From CAZJTL01 sp964548905 (lineage in GTDB: Bacteria > Cyanobacteriota > Cyanobacteriia > Cyanobacteriales > Xenococcaceae): a DNA stretch of 59,659 nt. The notes below the pieces were generated by a model. The model was not told the origin of the DNA, ran no database searches, and saw only the letters and a program-made list of their open reading frames with translations. Of the stretch, positions 18,905 through 27,600 are shown one piece after another (the stretch's first letter is position 1; every line of letters starts with the position of its first letter). The stretch lies in the NCBI GenBank assembly GCA_964548905.1, contig CAZJTL010000006.1, positions 1-59,659 of the forward strand, in the 5' to 3' direction. Both the position numbers and the translations under genes were made by a program.

Positions 18905-19033
18905 GCTCGTTGTGTATTCGAGCCAATACCACGACTCAGCCAAGCATGAGATTATTGCTTGGATTGCAAATTTTTTGCTAAAAATTACTTTTATTAATCG
19001 ATAATAATTTAGACTTTGAACTAGGTGTGGAGT

Positions 19034-20071
19034 ATGAGCGTAGCAATTATTACAGGTTCTGCTGGTCTGATTGGTTCAGAAGCTGTTCGCTTTTTTAGCG
19101 AATTAGGAATGCATGTTGTTGGTATTGATAATGACATGCGTAAGTTTTTCTTTGGTGAAGAAGCATCGACAAAATGGAATTTGAATCGTTTAGAAAAAGA
19201 AGTCAAAAATTATAGCCACTACGATGTAGATATTCGAGATTATGACAAGATCGGTGAAATTTTTCAGCATTTTGGTCAAGATATCACTTTAATTATCCAT
19301 ACCGCCGCTCAACCTTCTCACGATTGGGCAGCTAGCGATCCTTTTTCTGATTTTTCTGTCAATGCCAACGGTACGCTTAACTTACTCCAAGCGACTCGCG
19401 AATACTGTCCAGAAGCCGTATTTATTTTTACATCTACTAATAAAGTTTATGGAGACTTGCCCAATTATCTACCTTTGGTGGAATTGGAAAAACGATGGGA
19501 AATCGAGCCATTTCACAAATATAATGGCGGTATCTCTGAGGAGATGAGTATCGATCAGAGCAAACATTCTTTGTTTGGTGCTTCTAAAGTTGCTGCTGAT
19601 GTATTAGTACAAGAATACGGTCGTTATTTTGGTATTAAAACTGGTTCTTTTCGAGGTGGTTGCTTGACAGGGCCCAACCATTCTGGAACTCAATTACACG
19701 GTTTCCTAGCATATCTAATGAAATGCGCGGTGACTGGAAAACCTTACACGATCTTTGGCTATAAAGGCAAACAAGTGCGCGACAACATTCATTCATCGGA
19801 TTTGATCGCGGCTTTTTACGAATTCTATCAAAATCCAGGTGTAGCTGAAGTTTACAATATCGGTGGTGGTCGCGAAAGTAATTGTTCGATGTTAGAGGCG
19901 ATCGAAATTTGCCAAGAACTTACTGGCAAGCAGATGAATTACTCCTACAGTGATGACAATCGCATCGGCGATCATATTTGGTATATCAGCGATTTGACCA
20001 AATTTAAAACTCAATATCCGAAATGGTCAATTCGCTATGACGTAAACAGAATTCTCCAAGAAATATACTAA
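19034..20071 (+). CDS. NAD-dependent sugar epimerase (CDP-paratose 2-epimerase-like SDR)
   Basis: This 345-residue extended SDR has the Rossmann motif TGSAGLIGSEAV at residues 7-18, IHTAAQPSHDWAA, FTSTNKVYGD, and the substrate-side GGCLTGPNHSG and GKQVRDNIH. These match CDP-tyvelose/paratose epimerase-like proteins. I chose the ATG at 19034 over the GTG nine bases upstream because MSVAIITG fits the family start. In the catalytic YxxxK motif the tyrosine position is Phe (F181, FGASK185). This may be normal for the subfamily but changes the expected proton relay. It probably supplies a sugar nucleotide to the glycosyltransferases upstream. Confidence 0.82.
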   Translation: MSVAIITGSAGLIGSEAVRFFSELGMHVVGIDNDMRKFFFGEEASTKWNLNRLEKEVKNYSHYDVDIRDYDKIGEIFQHFGQDITLIIHTAAQPSHDWAASDPFSDFSVNANGTLNLLQATREYCPEAVFIFTSTNKVYGDLPNYLPLVELEKRWEIEPFHKYNGGISEEMSIDQSKHSLFGASKVAADVLVQEYGRYFGIKTGSFRGGCLTGPNHSGTQLHGFLAYLMKCAVTGKPYTIFGYKGKQVRDNIHSSDLIAAFYEFYQNPGVAEVYNIGGGRESNCSMLEAIEICQELTGKQMNYSYSDDNRIGDHIWYISDLTKFKTQYPKWSIRYDVNRILQEIY

Positions 20072-20226
20072 TACAACATCGAGAGATGGGATAGTGCTGC
20101 TTAAAAAGCAATACTTAATTGCTCAATATTTTCGATGAGTTGAATATAGCTGCGATCGCTCTTAAGGCTAGCGCAGCTAATAATCTTATCAAGAAATTTA
20201 AATCTTCTAAGTTCTAGATAATAACA

Positions 20227-21033
20227 GTGATTAATAAAGGTAAATATCCCATCCTTGGAGTTAACGTTCATGCGGTGGATTACGAATCAGCAGTAACGAC
20301 AATTCTAACTGCGGCAGTTGAAAAACGATCTTGTTCGGTCAGTGCTTTAGCAGTTCACGGTGTCATGACTGGATTTATGGATCGAGTCCATGCCAGACGT
20401 TTGAATGGTTTGGATCTAGTCGTTCCTGACGGACAGCCAGTACGCTGGGCTTTATGGTGGTTACATGGTAAAAAACTGCCCGATCGTGTCTATGGACCAA
20501 ACCTTACCCTTAAAGTAGCTCAAGCTCTTGCCGAACAAGATTTAAGCGTTTATCTTTATGGCTCTAAATTAGAGACTCTAACTAAGTTTGCCGACAATCT
20601 TACCAAGGCTTTTCCACGGCTAAAAATTGCAGGCATCGAACCTTCTAAATTTCGCAAACTAACAGAAAGCGAACGTCTCGAACTGGGCGATCGCATCAAA
20701 GCTTCTGGCGCTAGTATTGTCTTTTTAGGCTTAGGTTGTCCCCGACAAGAAACTTGGGCTTATGAATATCGGAGCTTACTAAATATGCCAATCTTAGCGG
20801 TTGGTGCTGCTTTTGATTTTCATGCAGGAACTTTACCTCAAGCACCGCTCTGGATGCAAAATGTTGGGTTAGAGTGGTTATATCGTTTAACCCAAGAACC
20901 TAAGCGTCTGTGGCAGCGCTACGTTATTCTCAATCCTCTTTATTTGTGGAATATTTTTTTACAATATCTGGGTTTGAAAAAATTTGCTCCTGTGATGCCT
21001 AATGGGAAGGAAAAAATAGAATCTTATGGCTAG
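20227..21033 (+). CDS. WecG/TagA/CpsF family glycosyltransferase (GT26)
   Basis: The 268-residue protein contains the family hallmarks VVPDGQPVRWALWW (catalytic Asp), DRVYGPNLT, VYLYGSK, and FLGLGCPRQETWAYE. AVGAAFDFHAGTLPQAPLWMQ and LEWLYRLTQEPKRLWQRY follow in the expected order. GT26 enzymes add the second sugar (for example ManNAcA or GlcA) to a polyprenyl-diphosphate-linked sugar, so it may act directly after the priming enzyme at 1436. Translation starts at GTG 20227, which gives a normal family length. The C-terminal amphipathic/aromatic stretch could attach to the membrane. It is the last gene of the polysaccharide locus. Confidence 0.93.
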   Translation: MINKGKYPILGVNVHAVDYESAVTTILTAAVEKRSCSVSALAVHGVMTGFMDRVHARRLNGLDLVVPDGQPVRWALWWLHGKKLPDRVYGPNLTLKVAQALAEQDLSVYLYGSKLETLTKFADNLTKAFPRLKIAGIEPSKFRKLTESERLELGDRIKASGASIVFLGLGCPRQETWAYEYRSLLNMPILAVGAAFDFHAGTLPQAPLWMQNVGLEWLYRLTQEPKRLWQRYVILNPLYLWNIFLQYLGLKKFAPVMPNGKEKIESYG

Positions 21034-21050
21034 TTTTAAAATTAGTAAAT

Positions 21051-21231
21051 AACCTGAGTTCGGGATAAGCTTAGCAGTCAGCCGTCAAGAGAAGGCACCT
21101 CGGCAGGAGGCAGGAGGCAAGAGGCAGGATGTAGAAAACAGGAAAGTCACGTCTTCTCAAGTAAACCTGCTGCCTGCTGCCTGCTCCCTTTTTCTGCTGA
21201 TAGCTGCCCTCCCTTTAAGCTGTCTTAACCC
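21051..21231. repeat. MITE-like repeat, copy A
   Basis: This 181-base non-coding element begins AACCTGAGTTCGGGATAAGC and ends TTTAAGCTGTCTTAACC. Its inner part shares the stretch GAAAGTCACGTCTTCTCAAG, the bases after it, and the CCCTCCCTTTAA tail with the copy at 24436-24625. The right-hand end also matches the reverse complement of 59557-59620. The left end and the inverted right end of the family (AACCTGAGTTCGGG and CCCGAACTGAGGTT) form terminal inverted repeats. It encodes nothing and also carries GGCAGGA/CTGCCTG heptamers. Confidence 0.65.
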
Positions 21232-21255
21232 TCTGTTCCCTGTTCCCCTTTAATC

Positions 21256-21540
21256 TTAAATTTCGACAGCTACACCCTTCCAAAAAGCTACGTAACCTTC
21301 GATATTTTTTGCTGCCTCCTTGGCTTGGGGATAGTACCAAGCAGCATCTTTGTTTTCTTGACCGTTAACAGAGATGGTATAGTAACTAGCCAGTCCTTTC
21401 CAAGGACAAGTAGTATGGGTGTTGCTTTCACGGAAATACTCTTTGTTAATCGAGTCGGGAGGAAAATATTGATTTCCTTCAACGACTTCACAATTGTTAC
21501 TTTCGGCTAAAACCGCACCGTTCCAAATTGCTTTTGGCAT
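21256..21540 (-). CDS. DUF427 domain protein
   Basis: The 94-residue protein reads PKAIWNGAVLAESNNCEVVEGNQYF then HTTCPWKGLASYY and AWYYPQAKEAAKNIEGYVAFW. This matches the compact all-beta DUF427 domain, present alone in many cyanobacteria. Its biochemical function is not established. The ATG is at 21540. It lies 3' of clpC on the same strand, with the putative clpC terminator between them, so it is probably transcribed separately. Confidence 0.9.
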   Translation of the reverse strand: MPKAIWNGAVLAESNNCEVVEGNQYFPPDSINKEYFRESNTHTTCPWKGLASYYTISVNGQENKDAAWYYPQAKEAAKNIEGYVAFWKGVAVEI

Positions 21541-21581
21541 TGTTCTTATTTGCTAATAATTCAGTCATCTATATATTATCA

Positions 21582-21616
21582 AGCAAAAAAAATGGTAGAA
21601 AAACCTTCCTACCATT
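21582..21616 (-). terminator. Rho-independent terminator of clpC
   Basis: An 8-bp stem, AATGGTAG/CTACCATT (21591-21598 with 21609-21616), is followed on the minus strand by a run of eight or more T (plus-strand A-run 21585-21592). It lies 25 bases past the clpC stop. Confidence 0.75.
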
Positions 21617-21640
21617 CCCATCTTGAAACAATTAATTAAC

Positions 21641-24106
21641 TCAACTGCTAGAAGGCAATAACTCTTGTTTCTCTTGAGAAGTTACCTTCACTTTTCCTTC
21701 TTCATCAACATCAACTAAGGCTGTATCACCTTCGCTGACCCGACCAGAAAGAATTTCTTCAGCTAGTACATCTTCGAGAAGACGCATAATTGCTCGACGC
21801 AGAGGACGCGCACCGTAAGCAGGATTGAAACCTTCTTCTACCAAACGTTCTTTAAACTTCTCGGTAACTTCGAGAGTAATTTCTTGTTCGGTTAGGCGCT
21901 TGAAGACATCCTTGAGCAGAATTTCGGCAATTTGCTTGACTTCTTCTTTGTTCAACTGACGGAAGACAATAATTTCATCTAGACGATTGAGGAATTCTGG
22001 ACGGAAGTAGTTCTTCAATTCTTCGTTAACCAAGGAACGAATGCGATTGTATTGCGCTTCCGACTTGTCATCGTCGAATTCAAAACCAATACCGCCGCCA
22101 CCCTTTTCAATTACCTTAGAACCAATATTAGAGGTCAAGATAATCAGGGTGTTCTTAAAGTCTACCGTGCGACCTTTAGCATCAGTCAAACGACCATCTT
22201 CGAGAATTTGCAACAGCATGTTGAAAATATCTGGATGAGCTTTCTCGATTTCGTCAAACAGTACGACCGTGTAGGGACGACGACGCACTGCTTCTGTTAG
22301 TTGACCACCCTCGTTGTAACCAACATAGCCTGGAGGCGAACCAATCAGTTTAGAAACTGTATGGCGTTCCATGTATTCGGACATATCGAGACGAATCATT
22401 GCCTCTTCCGAACCAAAGAAATAGGTTGCCAAAGCTTTGGTTAGCTCGGTTTTACCAACACCAGTAGGTCCAGAGAAGATAAAACTAGCGATCGGACGGT
22501 TGGGGTTTTTCAGACCGACTCTGGCGCGACGGATGGCACGAGAAACGGCTTTAACCGCGTCTTCCTGACCGATGAGACGCTGGTGCAGGGTATCTTCCAT
22601 GTGCAGCAGCTTTTCAGACTCGGATTCGGTCAGCTTGTTAACTGGTACACCAGTCCAAGAAGCGACGATGTGAGCGATTTCTTCAGAGTCTACTACGGCA
22701 GATTCGACTTCACCATCTTCGTTCTTCTTGGCAGAAGCGATCGAGCGAATTTGTTCTTTAATTTCCATTTCCCGATCGCGTAATTCTCCAGCCCGATCGA
22801 AATCTTGCCCTCTGACTGCATCGTCTTTATCTTTGAGGATCTGACGTAGTTCTTTGTCTAGTTCCTTCGCTGCTGGAGGCAATTGGGAATTAATCAAACG
22901 TACTCTCGAACCTGCTTCGTCGATTAAGTCGATCGCCTTGTCAGGTAGATAGCGATCGCTGATATAACGATCTGATAATTTAGCTGCTGCTTCTAAAGCT
23001 TCGTCTAAAATTTTCAGTTTATGATGTTGTTCGTAACGTTCTCGCAGGCCGTAGAGAATTTCAATGGTTTCTTCAACAGAAGGTTCGCCCACCATTACAG
23101 GTTGAAAACGACGTTCTAGCGCTGCATCGCGTTCGATGTGCTTGCGGTATTCATCTAGGGTTGTAGCACCAATACATTGCAGTTCTCCTCTTGCCAAAGC
23201 TGGTTTGAGAATATTTGCTGCATCGATCGCGCCTTCAGCCGCACCTGCACCAATCAGGGTATGTACTTCGTCTATGACTAGAATTACGTTTCCAGCTTGA
23301 CGAATTTCATCCATGATTTTTTTGAGGCGTTCTTCAAATTCACCGCGGTACTTAGTACCAGCTACCAATAAACCAATATCGAGAGTAACAACTCTTTTCT
23401 CTTCTAAAATATCGGGTATGTCTTTGTTAGCAATGCGCTGTGCTAAACCTTCAGCGATCGCTGTTTTTCCTACCCCTGGCTCACCGATGAGAACTGGGTT
23501 ATTCTTGGTACGGCGACCCAAGATTTGGATGACTCGTTCGATCTCTTTTTGTCTGCCGACAACTGGATCTAGCTTGCCTTCCGATGCCATTTGGGTTAGG
23601 TTAGAACCAAATTCATCCAAAGTAGGAGTTTTGTTTCTGCCGCCACCACCAGGACCGGGTGCCACCTCTGCTGTTTCTCCCAGCATCCGAATGACTTGAG
23701 TGCGAACTTTAGATAGATCCACCCCTAAGTTTTCCAATACTCTGGCAGCAACGCCTTCTCCTTCGCGAATTAAGCCGAGAAGTAAGTGTTCTGTACCAAT
23801 GTAGTTGTGACCTAGTTGGCGAGCTTCTTCTAAAGATAGCTCTAATACCCTTTTAGCTCTAGGAGTAAAAGGAATTTCTACAGCAACAAAGCCTGAGCCG
23901 CGACCAATTATTTTTTCGACCTCAATCCGGGCATCTTTCAGGTTGACCCCCATAGATTTCAGTACTTTAGCCGCGACTCCAGTTCCTTCTCCGATTAAAC
24001 CGAGAAGGATTTGCTCTGTGCCAACGAAGTTATGACCCAAGCGTCTAGCCTCTTCTTGGGCTAACATGATCACCTTAATGGCTTTTTCTGTGAAGCGTTC
24101 AAACAT
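21641..24106 (-). CDS. clpC: ATP-dependent Clp protease ATP-binding subunit ClpC
   Basis: This 821-residue Hsp100/AAA+ unfoldase feeds substrates to ClpP. It has an N-terminal double Clp-N repeat (FTEKAIKVIMLAQEEARRLGHN and ELSLEEARQLGHNYIGTEH). The first AAA domain has Walker A GEPGVGKTA and Walker B VILVIDEVH. A UVR/middle domain (about 420-460) follows, then the second AAA domain with Walker A SGPTGVGKTE, VVLFDEIEKA, and the sensor region. Length and order are those of cyanobacterial/plastid ClpC, an essential stromal-type chaperone. The ATG start yields MFERFTEKAI, identical in form to the family. No frame disruption is seen. Confidence 0.97.
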   Translation of the reverse strand: MFERFTEKAIKVIMLAQEEARRLGHNFVGTEQILLGLIGEGTGVAAKVLKSMGVNLKDARIEVEKIIGRGSGFVAVEIPFTPRAKRVLELSLEEARQLGHNYIGTEHLLLGLIREGEGVAARVLENLGVDLSKVRTQVIRMLGETAEVAPGPGGGGRNKTPTLDEFGSNLTQMASEGKLDPVVGRQKEIERVIQILGRRTKNNPVLIGEPGVGKTAIAEGLAQRIANKDIPDILEEKRVVTLDIGLLVAGTKYRGEFEERLKKIMDEIRQAGNVILVIDEVHTLIGAGAAEGAIDAANILKPALARGELQCIGATTLDEYRKHIERDAALERRFQPVMVGEPSVEETIEILYGLRERYEQHHKLKILDEALEAAAKLSDRYISDRYLPDKAIDLIDEAGSRVRLINSQLPPAAKELDKELRQILKDKDDAVRGQDFDRAGELRDREMEIKEQIRSIASAKKNEDGEVESAVVDSEEIAHIVASWTGVPVNKLTESESEKLLHMEDTLHQRLIGQEDAVKAVSRAIRRARVGLKNPNRPIASFIFSGPTGVGKTELTKALATYFFGSEEAMIRLDMSEYMERHTVSKLIGSPPGYVGYNEGGQLTEAVRRRPYTVVLFDEIEKAHPDIFNMLLQILEDGRLTDAKGRTVDFKNTLIILTSNIGSKVIEKGGGGIGFEFDDDKSEAQYNRIRSLVNEELKNYFRPEFLNRLDEIIVFRQLNKEEVKQIAEILLKDVFKRLTEQEITLEVTEKFKERLVEEGFNPAYGARPLRRAIMRLLEDVLAEEILSGRVSEGDTALVDVDEEGKVKVTSQEKQELLPSSS

Positions 24107-24435
24107 GACCTATATCCATCACCTGCTGCTTGCCCGTGTAAGGTGATTCTAGCACAGCATTACCCTAGTTCTGCTGCTCAATTGGCAGCAAAATTAAATC
24201 CTTTTAAGGGATTTGGCTGAGTTGCGGAGACTACAATATTTTTGAAGAATTTAGCTTTGACAAGGGTGGCGGGATTTGGAAATAGCGATCCAATTCAGCC
24301 AAAATACGGGTTTGCATTTAATTTATTTCCGTTTACAAACCTAAAAATTTGTTGATATTTTTACTGTCGAATTTTTCACAACATCGCCGATTCTAGCATA
24401 AACTCAGCTTTTTTCTGTCATCGTTTGTTAATTTT
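24107..24435. other. Non-coding region upstream of clpC
   Basis: These 329 bases lie between the clpC start (minus strand) and the repeat element that follows the caspase gene. They have no open frame of note. The clpC promoter should be here, reading leftwards; I could not pick out a convincing box. Confidence 0.45.
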
Positions 24436-24625
24436 AACCTGAGTTGAGGATAAACTTAGCTCTCAGCCGTCAGCAATTCAGCCTTCAGCCGTCAGCCTTC
24501 AGCAGGATTTAGAAAACAGAAAAGTCACGTCTTCTCAAGTAAACCTGCTGCCTGCTCCCTGCTGTCTGCTGCCTGCTCCCTGCTGATAGCTGATAGCTAC
24601 CCTCCCTTTAAATCGAACTCACGTT
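24436..24625. repeat. MITE-like repeat, copy B
   Basis: This copy opens with AACCTGAGTTGAGGATAAAC, contains the shared AAAGTCACGTCTTCTCAAGT core, and closes with CCCTCCCTTTAAATCGAACT. Its internal spacer is expanded by CAGCCGTCAGC and CTGCTCC tandem units. It ends two bases before the stop codon of the caspase/WD40 gene, so that gene's 3' untranslated region is this element. Confidence 0.65.
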
Positions 24626-24627
24626 GT

Positions 24628-27600
24628 TCAAGAACAAAGGTTAGAATCACCCTCAGAGACATTAGGATTGGTTTTTAAATAATCTTGTAGGTGCTTGCAA
24701 CCTCTCTCCAATAAATCTTCTAGTTCGAGGTTCCAAAGGAATAAACCAGCTTGTTCTTCAGTGCTAATCATGGCGCGATCGCTGCTATTTAAACTGAGGT
24801 TGTGAATGGCAGAAGTATGACCTAAGAGAGTTTTCAGGAGAATTCCATCCTTGATATTCCAGAATTTAATCGTGCCATCGCTACTGCTAGAAACAAGAAC
24901 TTTACCATCTTTAGTAAAATCAAGACTGGTAACTCCGCCCTGATGACCTGCTAAAGTTCTAGATGGTTCTATTACGCCGCGATCGAGATCTTCAACGCGC
25001 CACAGTTGAATCGTATTATCCCAACTAGCAGAGGCGAGAGTTTTGCCATCACTGCTAAATTTAATCGCCGCGATCGCCAAACCTTGCTTATTGACCGCAG
25101 TTACTGGCGAACCGTCTACGCGCCAAAACTTAATTTCCTTGTCGTAACTACTAGAAGCGAAAAATTTCCCGTCAGGACTAAAAACTACACTAGTGACACC
25201 GTCTTGATGTGCATCGATAGTAGTAATTAATTCAGCATTTTCCTGCTCAATTTTCCATAACTTAACAGTTTTATCCTCGCTTCCAGAAATTAAAGTTTTG
25301 CCATCTGGACTAAAGGCGATACTGGTGACGGCATCTTGGTGATCTGCTAGAGTAGCTAATTCTTGACCATCTTCAACGCGCCAAAGTTTGATGGTTTTAT
25401 CCCAACTAGCAGATGCCATAATTTTGCCATCGGGACTGAACTGGAGATCGGCAACCGTCATTTTATGACCAGGAAGAGTTCTAATTAACTTTTTAGTATT
25501 ATCTGGACGACGCTGCCAAAGTTTGAGTTTTCCCTCCCAAGTAGCAGTAACGAAAAGTTCGTTCGATTGAGGAGAAAATCTGACTCGATAAGTACCAATT
25601 TCTTGCTGTTGTTTGTCAGTTTGAATGACTCGCCACAATCTCACTGTTTTATCAGTACTAGCAGAAGCAATCGTTTTGCTATCTGGACTAAAACTGAGAC
25701 TAAAGATTTCGCCTCCATGTCCTAACATCGATTGCTTGAGAGTTCCATCGCGACTGATAATAGTGATGATGCCATCGCCACCAGCAGCAGCGATCGCCTT
25801 GCCATCAGGACTAAAACTAATACTATTGACGCGATCGCGATAGCCAAAAGAACTCAGCAACTTACCATCTGGCATATTCCAGAGTTTGACGGTATTATCT
25901 TCGCTAGCAGAAGCAAGTTGCTTGCCATCGGGACTAAAGCTAATCTTGGCAATACGCTCGCCATGTCCTTTAAGCACCTTTAAAGGTTTGCTAGAAGCTG
26001 AATTTTGTCCGTCAATCTGCCAAAGCTTAATCGTCCGATCTTCAGAAGCAGAAGCAAGTAGTTTGCCATCTGGACTAAAAGCAACTGCATTCACCCACTC
26101 ACTATCAGCAAGAGTAGTAATGAGAGAACCATCCAATCTCCACAGTTTAACCGCGCGATCGCGACTGCTAGAAGCTACGATCCCCCCTTCGCCCCCCTTA
26201 TCAAGGGGGGTTGGACTAAAAGCTACGCTAGTCACCCAGTCTTGATGTCCCTCTAAAGTCGCGATCGCAGAAGTCTGACTGGGATCGGAGGAATTCAAGC
26301 GCCAAATTTTGATCGTGCGATCGGCACTAGCAGAAGCTAAATACTGACCATCTTTGCTAAAAGCAATACTGGTAACTCGATCGTTATGTCCGTTGAGAGT
26401 AGCCAATAAGCTACCATCTTTACCCCAAAGCATGACTGTATTGTCATCACTAGCAGAAGCAAGCAATTTACCATCTGGACTGTAGTTAACCGCATTGATT
26501 CTTTGGGTGTGTTTTTCCAGACGATTGAGTTCTTGAGTGCCGTAAGTTGCTTGTTGTAGAGTCGTAATAGTTCTGACGCGGGTTTTTGTCAAGCGATTGC
26601 TACCAATGATTGCTTGTCCGAGACTGCCAATGTGGTTATAACTCTTGCCTGCTTTGACGCTAGCAACTAAAGATTCTAAAGGACGCTTGGAGAACCACAG
26701 GGCTTCTGAAGAAGCATCGAGAGCGTCGATTTCCTGGATTTGAGCCAGTAATTTTTGACGATAGGCTAAAGCCCCAAAACCCAAGGCAGCAATACCGAGG
26801 ATGCCGATCGCGGCGGCGGCTGCTTGAGCGCGTCTGAGCCTTTTGATCGCTTCTCTTTTTTCCTGTTCTTTGGCTGCTAGACAAGCAGCAATAAAACTGA
26901 TGGCTAAATCTGATAGTTCATCGGTATGCTTGAGATAAAGCTCTTCTGCTTCTGCTAAACGCACTCCTCTGAGCAAAAATTCCTCTTGACGCTGGTTGTT
27001 TTTCCAAAGCAGGGCAGCTTGTTCGATTTGGCGTTGCGATCTCAATCTGGCGCGATTTTCCTCTAGCCACCAGCGCAAAGTTGACCAATGACGAATCAGA
27101 ATTTCGTGTACTACTTCTACTGTTGTTTTATCCTTAAGCTTTTCTGCCACCCAGTCTTCTGGCTTAGGTGGTTCGGCAGTTTCTCCGCGAGAACTGCCTG
27201 CTAATGCTTGCTCGATATTGACGACGACGATCTTCGCAGCAGTAAGGGCTTGTAGAGTTCTGTCTACTAACTCTTTGGGATATTTGCTGACAATTAAATC
27301 ACTGAGACTGACACGACGGCGAGTATCTTCTGTACCTTCCCCCAATTGAGTTAAGTTGAGAAAAATCCAGCGAGTACAATCTTGAGCTTCGGGATCGAGA
27401 CTTTCGTAGGCACTTTGAGCTTGCTGTTCTAGTGCGCCTCTAATACCGCCCAAATCTTGATAAGTTTTGACAGTGAGAGTGCTATCTTGGCGCTTTTCCC
27501 ACAATTTTTCTAACACGAATTGGAGCAGAGGTAAATCACCTGCGGCGCGATCGAGTTCTTTGAGTAAAATTTCAACTAAACCCGATTCTACTCTTAAGCC

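Noticed and set aside
18798..19004. 68-codon plus-strand frame across the 3' end of the SDR gene
   Set aside because: It lies mostly out of frame inside a better-supported gene and has no recognisable product.
23313..23699. 128-codon plus-strand frame opposite clpC
   Set aside because: It is a shadow of the strongly conserved ClpC coding strand with no family match.
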